NCBI RefSeq assembly: GCF_001748245.1 | Contig: NZ_BDFO01000001.1 | Span: forward strand, 3,871,208-3,935,207 | Length of the DNA: 64,000 nt | Source of the DNA: Oligoflexus tunisiensis | Lineage (GTDB): Bacteria; Bdellovibrionota_B; Oligoflexia; Oligoflexales; Oligoflexaceae | Direction of reading: 5' to 3' | In this document: one piece after another, positions 17,280 to 26,111 of the stretch | Layout: each line of letters starts with the position of its first letter | Numbering within the stretch: the first letter of the stretch is position 1 | Notes under the pieces: model-generated | Seen by the model: only the letters and a program-made list of their open reading frames with translations | Database searches by the model: none | Told to the model about the DNA's origin: nothing | Program-made: the position numbers and the translations under genes

Positions 17280-19173
17280 GGGCGAGGCCCTCCTTTTCTA
17301 TTTCTTTTTTCTTTTTCTTTTCTTCGATACGGGCCTGCTGAGACGCTATGCGCTCTTCGTAGACCGAGTGATAAAGAACGGCAGCGACCAGTTGGTAGCC
17401 GGTGAAGAAGACCATCAGGGCGATGATGACTGCCGTCCGGGGTTTAATCCGCCCTCTTTTGCGCGTAGAGAAGTCCTCGGTCGGCGCCGAATAGAGGAAG
17501 TTTTGGACGAGCCAGCAGATATGGTCGCTGGGTGTGTCGATGGACTTCGGTCGATCCTGGGTTTGAACGCGGCCGAGGATGAGCCGAGTGATGGCGATCA
17601 GCTGACTCGGACTGGCGGAAACGGTCAGCAGTTCCGATTGAGGATTATGGCGCCAGTACAAATACTGAATAAAGGGACCGAGGCCATCATGAACGGTAAT
17701 AAAGCAGCCTTCGAGCAGGCGACGGGCGCGGCGGTAGGGATCGAAGAGGAAGCCACGAATTTTACCCGGACTGGATTCCTTCAGCTCCTGCCCAAGGCGC
17801 AGCGTGGCTTCCAGATGCGTGCGAAGGCTGACACGACCGAGGGCATCGAGCACGAGTCCCGCAAGGAAATCATAGGCAAGACCGTTATCCTCCGGTCGCG
17901 TGTTGAAGGCTTTTTCCAAAGCAGCCCGCGGAATCAGAACACGAGGACGGGACAGGCCGCCGCCATAGGTTAACGGGCGATTCTGTTCGGTCGGTAGATA
18001 ATAAGCATGGGCCGCCAGATCTTCGAGATCCGCGAGCAGCGGATGTCCCGCCAGCGCCTCGACGATCCTTGAATGCCAGGGATTGCTGGCGTTGGGTTGA
18101 CCGCTGATGAATTTTCGATCGAGCGCCTGCGCGATCAGCTCAAAGACCAGGGCGCTGAGGGTTGCGAGGCCACCGAAGACCATCAGGCCGAGGGCGACGC
18201 TGTGGACTTTATCGAGACCGAAGATTTCCCGTGCCCCCAGAACCAGGCCTGCGGCGACGCCGATCCAAAGCAGAGTGGCAATCGCGCGATAGAAAAAGAC
18301 GGTCATCAGCGCATCGACCACATGGGGCATGCGGTTCTGTTTCAGAGTTTCGAGGCCGCGCAGCTGCGGAAGGACACAGAGACCAAGCCCCCAAAGCGCC
18401 CAGCCCGCGCCCAGTCCGCCGATAACGGCAAGGACCCAGGGATCCGGAATGGCGAAAATGGCAATCGGCTTGACCAGGGCGAGGTCCTCGGAAATCAACC
18501 AGAGTGGCCCAAGGGCAAAGAATATCCAGGCGGCGCCGATGATCAGGAGATAGCGACGACCGTGTTGAAAATAGAAGAGCGAGGCAAAGATAACCGCCAG
18601 AACCAAAAAGGCCAGGGCACCAAGTGCCAGCCCCATCGCCTGCCTGGCAACTTTAGGACCGTTCTCAGCCGCGGCTTTTTCAGCACGACGGAGAGCCGCG
18701 CGCTGATCCAGGATCCCTCCGGATTCGGTGAAGGGTTTCATCGCATGCAAAAAAGCGGTTTTTACATGCTCGGGAGCGGTATTCGGGGCAATGCTGATCC
18801 CGCCTTCACTCAGGATCTGCTCGGTTTCCGGAATGAGAGCGCGATAACGCAGCGTATCGACCGTGACCTCGCCTTCGATATAAAGATCGATCCCGGCATC
18901 CTTCAACACGCGGCGGCGGCAGGGAAAATCCGGACAGTTGGCCAGCTGGAGTGAATCCTTGGCAACGCTGAGCAGTCGCGGTGAGTCCTTGAACATATTC
19001 AGCACATTGAATTCATGCGCTCGCGCGATCCAATGGCGATCGGGATCAAGGCTTGTAAAATCCACCACGATACGACCGATGTCGGTTTCGGGAATGGGCT
19101 CGCTGGCCTTCGCCTTGTGAGGAACGGCGACTGCGAGCAACAGCAGGTAGCGGGAGATCAACGGAAACAGCAT
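17131..19173 (-). CDS. Large polytopic membrane protein, first gene of the MotAB-like operon
   Basis: The 680-residue protein has a signal-like N-terminus (1-23). A periplasmic segment follows (about 30-150) with the look of TolB-N/CsgG-like domains: CPDFPCRRRVLKDAGIDLYIEGEV, C-x4-C then a G-D/V strand. Then come several TM helices (about 178-350), a soluble stretch (about 365-580), another TM (about 588-608) and a Lys/Ala/Pro-rich tail. The stretch LTYGGGLSRPRVLIPRAALE (about 401-420) resembles membrane M48/BlaR1 peptidases just before their HExxH, but the HExxH is absent (DFLAGLVLDALGRV), so any such domain is catalytically dead. The family is not recognised. Confidence 0.75.
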   Translation of the reverse strand: MLFPLISRYLLLLAVAVPHKAKASEPIPETDIGRIVVDFTSLDPDRHWIARAHEFNVLNMFKDSPRLLSVAKDSLQLANCPDFPCRRRVLKDAGIDLYIEGEVTVDTLRYRALIPETEQILSEGGISIAPNTAPEHVKTAFLHAMKPFTESGGILDQRAALRRAEKAAAENGPKVARQAMGLALGALAFLVLAVIFASLFYFQHGRRYLLIIGAAWIFFALGPLWLISEDLALVKPIAIFAIPDPWVLAVIGGLGAGWALWGLGLCVLPQLRGLETLKQNRMPHVVDALMTVFFYRAIATLLWIGVAAGLVLGAREIFGLDKVHSVALGLMVFGGLATLSALVFELIAQALDRKFISGQPNASNPWHSRIVEALAGHPLLADLEDLAAHAYYLPTEQNRPLTYGGGLSRPRVLIPRAALEKAFNTRPEDNGLAYDFLAGLVLDALGRVSLRTHLEATLRLGQELKESSPGKIRGFLFDPYRRARRLLEGCFITVHDGLGPFIQYLYWRHNPQSELLTVSASPSQLIAITRLILGRVQTQDRPKSIDTPSDHICWLVQNFLYSAPTEDFSTRKRGRIKPRTAVIIALMVFFTGYQLVAAVLYHSVYEERIASQQARIEEKKKKKEIEKEGLAHAVGESPAPVVQSTAPATPEVVPKAAPKKQRVGTGKSKPAKRKKASRPR

Positions 19174-19392
19174 CAGGTCCTCAACGAAGAGTTCACCAAC
19201 GCCATACTTTGCAAGGCTCTGGCCAGATAAATCCTGAGTGGTGGTACGAATTTACGGTAGGTGGACTGTCAAGGATTGTGACAGTGGTGAGAGGTTTCGT
19301 TCGAGTTCACGTTCCAGGAGGGCTGGTGTTGTCCGCAGGTCGCTGTCGGTTTCTGCGACCCGCCTTTGCCGGTCAGGCCCTCGTTAGCGGGC

Positions 19393-20352
19393 TTAATGGA
19401 TTGTAAATGTCAAAGGAGCGACCGCGGTAAAGTCAGGAATTTCGGTCTCGGCCCCGACTGGGCTCGTCAAAAGAGCCAAACCTGCCGGCCATGAATTATA
19501 GGCATTCGTTGTGCAATAAGGGACGTTATTGCTCCCGGCGTTCAGAACAGCCGCCGGGTCACCAAGAGTTGTGCTGTTCATTCCAGTGACGCGATGAAAA
19601 TTGCCGTTGAAATCCTTCACGATTCGGTTGACCACAGCCATGGGGATGAGGCTTCGCACAAGAACATTTCCAGATGTGCAATCCGAAGAAGTTTCAAACC
19701 AAACTCCCTGGGACTTTATTTGACCCGTGCGAACGATCACGTGAAAAAAATCGCCGCTTTCCGTAACCACTATCACCTGGGGCTCATCCCTTGAATTTCC
19801 CTCGCGTGGCACATCCATCACAAAGTAGGCCATCACCTGCCCGCTGTCATTTTTCAAGACCAGGTGACCTTGTCCATCTGACGCCAATCCAGGCTCGCCT
19901 CTTTCGCCTCGAGGCCCCGCCATACCCTGCGGACCTTCGGGCCCAGTCGCACCCGTAGCACCCTTGTCGCCCTTATCGCCTTTGGCTCCTGCTGCACCTT
20001 GGTAACCAGGCAAACCATCCTGTCCCTTCAGATCTATTGCTGCCCAGCTTTTGTTCGAGCAAACATAAAAGGTCTTATCATCGATGGAGTAGCGAATCGC
20101 TCCCTCCAATTCCGCATTGCAATTGCGCAGCGAGTCTTTATTCGCACCAGCGAAGGCAAAGAGGCTCGCCTCCCTCCCATGCGACGCTTCCTCTTTGACC
20201 GGAGAGCTTACGGTATCTTCACTCAAATCTGTGGTCGCTGAATCCGAATCCTGAAGTGTTGCTTGCGTGGGCATTTCGTCCTGGGTGCAAGCCTCCAGAC
20301 TGACTGCGAGTAGCAGAATTGAAAGTCCGATTGACTTCATTGGTACCACCAT
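19393..20352 (-). CDS. Collagen-like repeat lipoprotein
   Basis: The 319-residue protein has a lipoprotein signal (LSILLLAVSLEAC) and a low-complexity acidic linker. A collagen-type Gly-X-Y stretch of about 16 triplets follows, from GQDGLPGYQGAAGAKG to GERGEPG (about residues 111-158). A C-terminal globular domain (about 160-319) ends with PLTFTIH. An alternative start at 20340 begins directly at the signal peptide. Bacterial collagen-like proteins form surface triple helices. The head domain is not recognised. It is monocistronic. Confidence 0.85.
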   Translation of the reverse strand: MVVPMKSIGLSILLLAVSLEACTQDEMPTQATLQDSDSATTDLSEDTVSSPVKEEASHGREASLFAFAGANKDSLRNCNAELEGAIRYSIDDKTFYVCSNKSWAAIDLKGQDGLPGYQGAAGAKGDKGDKGATGATGPEGPQGMAGPRGERGEPGLASDGQGHLVLKNDSGQVMAYFVMDVPREGNSRDEPQVIVVTESGDFFHVIVRTGQIKSQGVWFETSSDCTSGNVLVRSLIPMAVVNRIVKDFNGNFHRVTGMNSTTLGDPAAVLNAGSNNVPYCTTNAYNSWPAGLALLTSPVGAETEIPDFTAVAPLTFTIH

Positions 20353-20727
20353 ACTTCAAATAAGATTTGACGAGTGTCATCTATCCCTCTTTCGCCGCTC
20401 CCGCACCTCTTCTTTAAAAGAGCAGGATTGATTAATACTATAAGGGCGATACGGAGCATTCGACAAAGGCCTGATCGTTGAACGTGCTAACAAATCGAAC
20501 CTTTGTTTAGAAAGAGTAGCCGAGCCCAACCCACCTTTACCGAAGTGTCCTATTACGAAGGTTCGGACCCTGACGACGAGCCGCCTTCCTCCTGAGGCGG
20601 CCGTCTCCCCCCCTTCCCGTAGAATACGCCAGAATACGAAAATTCCTGCCAAGCAAACAGAATCACAACTCTTTTGCCGACAAGTGAATATCAACCTTCA
20701 CAAAATGTCGAAAAAGGAGAATACGCG
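20353..20727. other. Divergent intergenic region with one hairpin
   Basis: This 375-bp gap separates the collagen-like lipoprotein from the beta-propeller lipoprotein, which point apart. It must carry both promoters. The only clear structure is an imperfectly spaced hairpin, GCCGCCT (20580-20586) with AGGCGGC (20595-20601). I see no gene in it. Confidence 0.4.
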
Positions 20728-22776
20728 ATGCTGAGGAACGTAGCCGCAATCCTGGGGTTATTGGCGGTCCTGCCCAGCTGTGGTCAGCGCACGGATCGGG
20801 AGGCGGATCTGTATGGGACGCCCTTTGCCGTGCACGGAGCTTTAAAGCTGGCAGCCGTGGCCCCCAATGTAAATCTGGGGCTGCGTTCCTATTCAGACTG
20901 TGAAGAGTTGACAGCTGATATCCAAAATTCGCTGGAACAGCAGAATAGTTTTCAGAAAGCCAACCTTGCTCTGGCCATCCAACAGGCCAGCAACTGGGCA
21001 AGACGGCCTCCGAGCCAAGCCTCAGAAGCCATGCAGGATTCAGCTGCCGGGGCGACCGAAACCATGACCAACGTACAGGAACACGGCGTGGATGAAGCCG
21101 ATCGTTATCGTGTGGGTCTGGATCAGATTTTCGCTGTCACCTTTGATCGCGTTCAAGTCGTTGATCGAGTCAGTCTTGGAACATTGGGCACCATCCCTCT
21201 CAGCTCCGGGTCCAACGCTTTGCTTTTCACGCAGGAGCACAAGCTCATCCTGATTGAAAACTCGAGCGGGGCGTCCCAGGTTCGCATTTTCCGCACGCAG
21301 GCTGGCTCCATGCCCGAGCTGGAACGCACCTGGTCCGTGCCGGGTTCCTATATCGACAGTCGCCTCGTCGGGCCGCACCTGATCATGGTGATGAACGATA
21401 GGCTTCCCTTGGAAAATGAGCCCTTTGAATGGCAGGAATTTGCCGAGGAGCAATGGTTTCACGATCCCATTGCGAAAAGGGCTTATGAATACTCGAAAAC
21501 CTACTACACACGCGCAAGTCTGCGGCCTTTGGATGGTGCCATTTCAGGGATACCCTGCGCCGCGATCAGCCGCCGCAAGGTCGCCGATTTTGATCTGGGC
21601 TTTGCCAAGATACTCTCCCTCAATATCAATGCGCCTGAATCCGCTGAGAAAGGTATCGGCAGCATCGGCCAGGGAAGCCAGATCTATGTGACAGCCGACT
21701 CCGTTTACCTCGTGAAATCGAACCTGCAGTGGTTTAATTTCGGCGGCTATGCCTCCTACAATCCATACGGTGGACCGGATGAGCGCGTCTATATTCGTCA
21801 GGCGTCCTTCAATAAGGAAGATGGCACCCTGACGATGGAGGCTGAAGGCGAAGTCGCAGGACGCATCAAGGACCGTTGGGCCCTCCGTGGATTCAATGCG
21901 GGGCAAAACCTCGTTGTTGCGACCAGTACGGGCCTTTTGTGGTCAACAGAGGTAAATATTGCACAGAATCATCTCTTTGTGCTGGATAAGGACGTGGCGT
22001 CCAAAAGCCTTCAGATCAAGAGTGCCATCATGAATTTCGGCACCCACGAGGATATTCGAGCTGTTCGGTACATCGGCGACAAGGCCTATATCGTCACCTT
22101 CAAGAAAACCGATCCCCTGTTTGCCTTTGACCTTGCTGATCTCGCGGATCCAAAGCTGCTGAGCGGTTTGAAAATTCCCGGGTTCTCGACCTACCTTCAT
22201 CCTTTGGCTGATGGTCGCATGTTCGGCCTTGGTTTTGATGCAGCCGAGCAGGGCTCGTTTGCCTACTACCAAGGGGTCCAGGTATCATTGTTTGATATCA
22301 GCAATCCGCTGGAGATGGCTCGCATCGACAATCACATCTATGGCACGCGAGGGTCCAGCTCCGAAGCGACCAGCAACCACCATGCTTTCTTCCACGATGC
22401 CGCGTCCGGATTGATCGGGCTCCCCATCGTGCAGCTGGGCGGTGACAGTCTCAAAGGGGAGCAGACATCACGCGTCTTTTCAGGAGCCATCCTGCTCGGT
22501 TTCACGGGTGACAAGCTGATTGAAAAAGGCCGCGTTTCCCATGCCGAATGGCTTCCTGCGAGCTGCAAGCAGGAATATTACGGACAGTGGTGGCAAAACC
22601 AAACCGCATCCTTGGACGTCAACCGCATCTACAGAGTGGATGACCGGCTCATCACCCTATCCCCCTTAGGGTTGAAAGCATACGCCCTGACGGATTTTGG
22701 CCAGCCCATCCATGCTCAAGCGTTTGATGCCGGTCCCGCGTCGTGCTGGGGCGCAGCTCATAAGCTTCGGCTTTGA
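20728..22776 (+). CDS. Beta-propeller domain lipoprotein (PF09826-like)
   Basis: The product has 682 residues from the ATG at 20728, preceded by AAGGAG at 8-nt spacing. An upstream in-frame ATG at 20674 lacks a ribosome site and would bury the signal. The N-terminus is a lipoprotein signal (GLLAVLPSCGQ). The NVQEHGVDEADRYRVG motif and the later propeller blades (VSLFDISNPLEMARID, DKAYIVTFKKTDPLFAFDL) match the secreted beta-propeller family usually named for its C-terminal propeller. Function is unknown for the family; a surface or periplasmic binding role is likely. Confidence 0.82.
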   Translation: MLRNVAAILGLLAVLPSCGQRTDREADLYGTPFAVHGALKLAAVAPNVNLGLRSYSDCEELTADIQNSLEQQNSFQKANLALAIQQASNWARRPPSQASEAMQDSAAGATETMTNVQEHGVDEADRYRVGLDQIFAVTFDRVQVVDRVSLGTLGTIPLSSGSNALLFTQEHKLILIENSSGASQVRIFRTQAGSMPELERTWSVPGSYIDSRLVGPHLIMVMNDRLPLENEPFEWQEFAEEQWFHDPIAKRAYEYSKTYYTRASLRPLDGAISGIPCAAISRRKVADFDLGFAKILSLNINAPESAEKGIGSIGQGSQIYVTADSVYLVKSNLQWFNFGGYASYNPYGGPDERVYIRQASFNKEDGTLTMEAEGEVAGRIKDRWALRGFNAGQNLVVATSTGLLWSTEVNIAQNHLFVLDKDVASKSLQIKSAIMNFGTHEDIRAVRYIGDKAYIVTFKKTDPLFAFDLADLADPKLLSGLKIPGFSTYLHPLADGRMFGLGFDAAEQGSFAYYQGVQVSLFDISNPLEMARIDNHIYGTRGSSSEATSNHHAFFHDAASGLIGLPIVQLGGDSLKGEQTSRVFSGAILLGFTGDKLIEKGRVSHAEWLPASCKQEYYGQWWQNQTASLDVNRIYRVDDRLITLSPLGLKAYALTDFGQPIHAQAFDAGPASCWGAAHKLRL

Positions 22777-22839
22777 CAGATGACTCATGGCCTGCTTAAC
22801 TGCTGTCTGATTTTCGGCGCACGATGAGGGGAAACGTCC

Positions 22840-23616
22840 ATGTGGCAACTGTTCACCATTCCGTTTAGTCATTACTGTGAGAAAGCCAGGTGGGCCCTGG
22901 ACTATAGCCGGCGGCCTTATCAGGAACGGGCCTATCTGCCTGGCCTGCATCTCACCGCAACAGCACTGCGTGGCCATGGCAAGACGGTGCCGATGCTGAA
23001 GGCTGGAGCGGAGCACCTGACGGATTCCAGCGATATTCTGCAGTTCGTGGATCGCGAGCGCGAAAGCGGAGTACCAGGCCTCTTTGGAAACGATGACGCA
23101 GCCCGGAGCGAGGTCCTCAGGCTCGAAGACTGGCTGGATGAAAATCTTGGGCCATCCACACGACTCCTGGCCTATCACTACCTGCTCGATTCCATCCCGA
23201 CCCTTGTGCAGGTCGCAGGCCAGGGCTATGGACCCTTGGGAAAGCTGAGCCTTGGCGTAACGATGCGCGGTTTGCGTGGCGGCATCCGGAAGGGATATCG
23301 CATCACTCCGGATCGGGCTGCTCAGGGGGAAGAGCGCGTGAGAAAAGCTTTCGCGGAGACTGATGCAAGGCTGGCAGGATCACCCTTTCTGGTCGGAAGC
23401 CGTTTCACAGCGGCTGACCTGACCCTGGCGGCCCTGTCAGGGCCTGTTCTGATGTGGCCTGAAAGCATCCATCGGCATGATCGGCAGATCGTGACACAGG
23501 ATCCGATCGAGTTGCTTCCTGACTCTTTCAAAGCCACAGTTCAGTCCTTGCGGAAGACTCCGACAGGACAGCACGCCCAGCGGCTTTATCGTGATTGGCG
23601 GCGAGTGTCTTCTTAA
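22840..23616 (+). CDS. Glutathione S-transferase family protein
   Basis: The 258-residue protein has an N-terminal thioredoxin-like domain: LFTIPFSHYCEKARWALDY with the Ser/Cys active-site turn, then HGKTVPMLKAG and DSSDILQFVD for glutathione binding. An all-helical C-terminal domain carries FLVGSRFTAADLTLAAL, the GST N-capping motif. AGGGGA precedes the ATG. It is soluble. No linked substrate gene is evident. Confidence 0.88.
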   Translation: MWQLFTIPFSHYCEKARWALDYSRRPYQERAYLPGLHLTATALRGHGKTVPMLKAGAEHLTDSSDILQFVDRERESGVPGLFGNDDAARSEVLRLEDWLDENLGPSTRLLAYHYLLDSIPTLVQVAGQGYGPLGKLSLGVTMRGLRGGIRKGYRITPDRAAQGEERVRKAFAETDARLAGSPFLVGSRFTAADLTLAALSGPVLMWPESIHRHDRQIVTQDPIELLPDSFKATVQSLRKTPTGQHAQRLYRDWRRVSS

Positions 23617-23625
23617 ACGCCTTCC

Positions 23626-24423
23626 CTAGCGGGACACGGCCTGTCTTGCCGTCTCCACCGTATTGTCGATAAGTTCCTGGCCGCCGACCGTCTCATGACC
23701 TGCAATCACAACGCGTGGTGCCAAGGCTTTCAAACGGGAGACGGAATCGGCCCAGCTTTTGACATCCGCGTCGCCGACATAGCCCAGGGTATTGACGGGA
23801 CGGATCATGCAGCCACCAAAGAGCACCTTGCGTTGCGGGAGATGGACGGCAACATTGTCCGAGGAGTGGGCTGGACCGGGATAGATGACCTCCACCTTCT
23901 CTCCACCGAATTCAAAGGTCTTGCCATCCTGAATCCTGAACTCGTGATCAGCGATAACAATTTGCCTTCTTTCAAGGCGTTTTTTCAGCTCGGGCTGGCT
24001 TTCGAAACCGGCCGCCTCCTTTATCTTCTGCGACTCGCCGCGTTCCTGCTGGAGCTTCCGAGTCAGGTCGCTCGCCCAAATCTCAACGCCGTGCGCCTTA
24101 TAAGCTTCATTGCCCCCGGTCCCATCCGCATGAAAGTGGGTATTGATGGCGATAACCTTCCGGGGTTTGAGTTCCGCTCGAATCCATTGCAGGAGAGCGT
24201 CCGCTCCCTGGGTCTCAAAAGGAGACGATGCAATGAGAACCGTCTGATCCGGCATGACCGCGACCATGACGTTGGAATTGTGGTAGCTGAGATCGGTCAC
24301 AACATAGGTCTGAGGAGCAATTTCCTTGACCGTAAACTGGCTGAGGAACTTATCGGACCGGCTATGCGAGAGTGTGGAGCAGGACAGGAGGGTTAAAGAT
24401 AGACTCAGAAGCAGACAACGCAT
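23626..24423 (-). CDS. Subclass B1-type metallo-beta-lactamase family lipoprotein
   Basis: The product has 265 residues from the ATG at 24423, with GGGAG 6 nt upstream. A longer in-frame reading to 24759 lacks support. The N-terminus is a lipoprotein signal (LSLTLLSCSTL). All six B1 zinc ligands are visible: His96, His98 and Asp100 (NTHFHADGTGG), His186 (GPAHSSDN), Cys205 (LFGGCMIR) and His243 (AGHETVGG). LGYVGDADVKSWADSV and the SDN motif are also typical of B1 enzymes, not of generic MBL hydrolases. Known B1 enzymes hydrolyse beta-lactams in the periplasm; this one is untested. Confidence 0.85.
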   Translation of the reverse strand: MRCLLLSLSLTLLSCSTLSHSRSDKFLSQFTVKEIAPQTYVVTDLSYHNSNVMVAVMPDQTVLIASSPFETQGADALLQWIRAELKPRKVIAINTHFHADGTGGNEAYKAHGVEIWASDLTRKLQQERGESQKIKEAAGFESQPELKKRLERRQIVIADHEFRIQDGKTFEFGGEKVEVIYPGPAHSSDNVAVHLPQRKVLFGGCMIRPVNTLGYVGDADVKSWADSVSRLKALAPRVVIAGHETVGGQELIDNTVETARQAVSR

Positions 24424-24661
24424 GAAATACTCCCTGGTTTGCATTGGCAAAACAGGATAGCATTTTACATGAAGATGCAAAACCCCTTCATCCGGTGGGG
24501 GCCGGATGGCGTCCACCCCAGACGGCCCCTGCAAGAACGCTGTAGCCCTGCCCGTTCTAAAAAGGAGACGTGACGGATGGCGGTGAAAACAGGTAAGTTC
24601 AAATTGAAGTTCAGTCCCATTGAAACGGGCCAACAGCCCCCTCGTTGAAAAGGAACCCCCA

Positions 24662-24934
24662 ATGACCAGCCTGGCTATCGACAGGCGCCTCGCAGACTTC
24701 ATGGACAAATGGCGCCAGGAATTTAAGAGCGACGCAGATCTGACGACCGGAAGTCCCAAGACTGACGAATTTTTTTCAGAGGCCGCCGACCTTTACAGAT
24801 TTTTGCTCCAGCGCGACGGGCGCCACGGGTTGCGCTATGCACTTCGCTATCTGGCCTCCATTCCAGGCGTGACAGCTGGCCTCAAACAGGTATTTTCCGA
24901 GAGTGATAACGAGCAAGGCCATCGACCGATGTGA
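24662..24934 (+). CDS. Small hypothetical protein
   Basis: The product is 90 residues, predicted helical and soluble, with no cysteines and no signal peptide. I chose the ATG at 24662 because it follows an AAAAGGA box; the frame is also open upstream to 24620. Family not recognised. Confidence 0.5.
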   Translation: MTSLAIDRRLADFMDKWRQEFKSDADLTTGSPKTDEFFSEAADLYRFLLQRDGRHGLRYALRYLASIPGVTAGLKQVFSESDNEQGHRPM

Positions 24935-25148
24935 TGGGTCGCGCCCAACCTGGCGCTATAAGCAAGAATGCACCGAAAACCAAATGGAATCAGATCAAAG
25001 CCGGCAGATATCTGCTGGCCTTGTTTTTCCTCAAAACGCCAGATCTTGTGCTAAATTTTCTTTGCAGTCATAATCGCAAGAACAACTCGGTTTGCGTATG
25101 CTCCTGCCTGTGTTCCTGATTCGCCTGATTTCATGTCCGCTCAGAAAA

Positions 25149-25391
25149 ATGAGACATCCCGTGGGTAATGGCTACTACGATGAAAAAGCTGTTCAGAGAC
25201 AGCGGATTTGCTTCAAATGCCTCAGCTTTGTCACGCATGACAAAGTCGATGATAAACTCCTCGCGTGCCCGCTCTGCGGCAATCGCATCAGTCTCCTTCC
25301 ATCCGTTCGGGTGCCTCGAATCAGTGCGGCTGAACTTGCTGAATTCATAGCGGTTCAAGACAAGAAACGCCGGGTAAAAAAGCCTGAATGA
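25149..25391 (+). CDS. Small zinc-ribbon protein
   Basis: The product is about 80 residues with a four-cysteine ribbon, CFKC then CPLCG about 17 residues later, followed by a basic C-terminus (KKRRVKKPE). The start is uncertain: the ATG at 25149 is chosen over one at 25092 because the upstream part looks like non-coding read-through. It may bind nucleic acid. Nothing in the context gives a role. Confidence 0.5.
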   Translation: MRHPVGNGYYDEKAVQRQRICFKCLSFVTHDKVDDKLLACPLCGNRISLLPSVRVPRISAAELAEFIAVQDKKRRVKKPE

Positions 25392-25516
25392 TGTGCCTGG
25401 GCACCTAAACGGACTCGACGAGAGTCAGTATGTCACTTTAATGAAATCAGAATCCTTACCGATAGCCTGGCCTCGACTTAAGGATATATTTTGTCCTTAA
25501 TTAGGAGGTACCCATC

Positions 25517-25993
25517 ATGACATCTTTATTGAATTACAACCAAATCTCGCCCGAGGCTTATAAAGCGCTCCTGGCCCTTGATAAGATCGTTCAAAATGGC
25601 TCTTTACCCCAAAACCTACGCCATCTGATTCGCATCCGCGCCTCGCAATTGAACGGTTGCCTCTTCTGTCTCGACATGCATGTGAAGGAAGCCCGTCGTG
25701 ATGATGAACGCGAGCTGCGTCTGCATCACCTGTATGCCTGGCATGAATCGCAGCTCTTTTCGGACCGGGAAAAGGCCGCCTTGGAATGGACGGATGCCTT
25801 GACAGCCATACGCCCGGTTGAAGACAAGGAGCCTCTGCTCGAAAAGTTGCGCCAGCATTTTAACGACACAGAGATTTCCGAAATGACCTTCACCATAGGT
25901 CTGATTAATATTTGGAATCGCTTCGGTGTGGCGTTCAAGCCGGTCCCAGGCAGCCTTGATAAGGTTTTTGGTTTGGATAAAGCAGGACTCTAA
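25517..25993 (+). CDS. AhpD/carboxymuconolactone decarboxylase family protein
   Basis: The 158-residue protein has the alkylhydroperoxidase core RIRASQLNGCLFCLDMHVKEAR: Cys48 and Cys51 form the redox CxxC, with His55 downstream. A strong AGGAGGT lies 7 nt before the ATG. AhpD-like proteins use this CxxC for peroxide-linked thiol exchange; the physiological substrate here is not shown. It is monocistronic. Confidence 0.9.
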   Translation: MTSLLNYNQISPEAYKALLALDKIVQNGSLPQNLRHLIRIRASQLNGCLFCLDMHVKEARRDDERELRLHHLYAWHESQLFSDREKAALEWTDALTAIRPVEDKEPLLEKLRQHFNDTEISEMTFTIGLINIWNRFGVAFKPVPGSLDKVFGLDKAGL

Positions 25994-26111
25994 AACAACG
26001 CGATGTCGAGTCATCACGAGATTGTTTTTCATTTGAGCAGAAATTGATTGCCGAAGGAACAGGGCCTCCATAATACTTGTGCTTAAAGCCTTTATTTATA
26101 GGAGTTTCAAA

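Noticed and set aside
20580..20601. GCCGCCT/AGGCGGC hairpin as a terminator
   Set aside because: No T-tract on either strand and it lies between divergent genes.
23626..24423. Lactamase-like protein as glyoxalase II or generic MBL hydrolase
   Set aside because: Cys205 and the B1-type spacing of ligands argue against glyoxalase II, which has Asp at that position.
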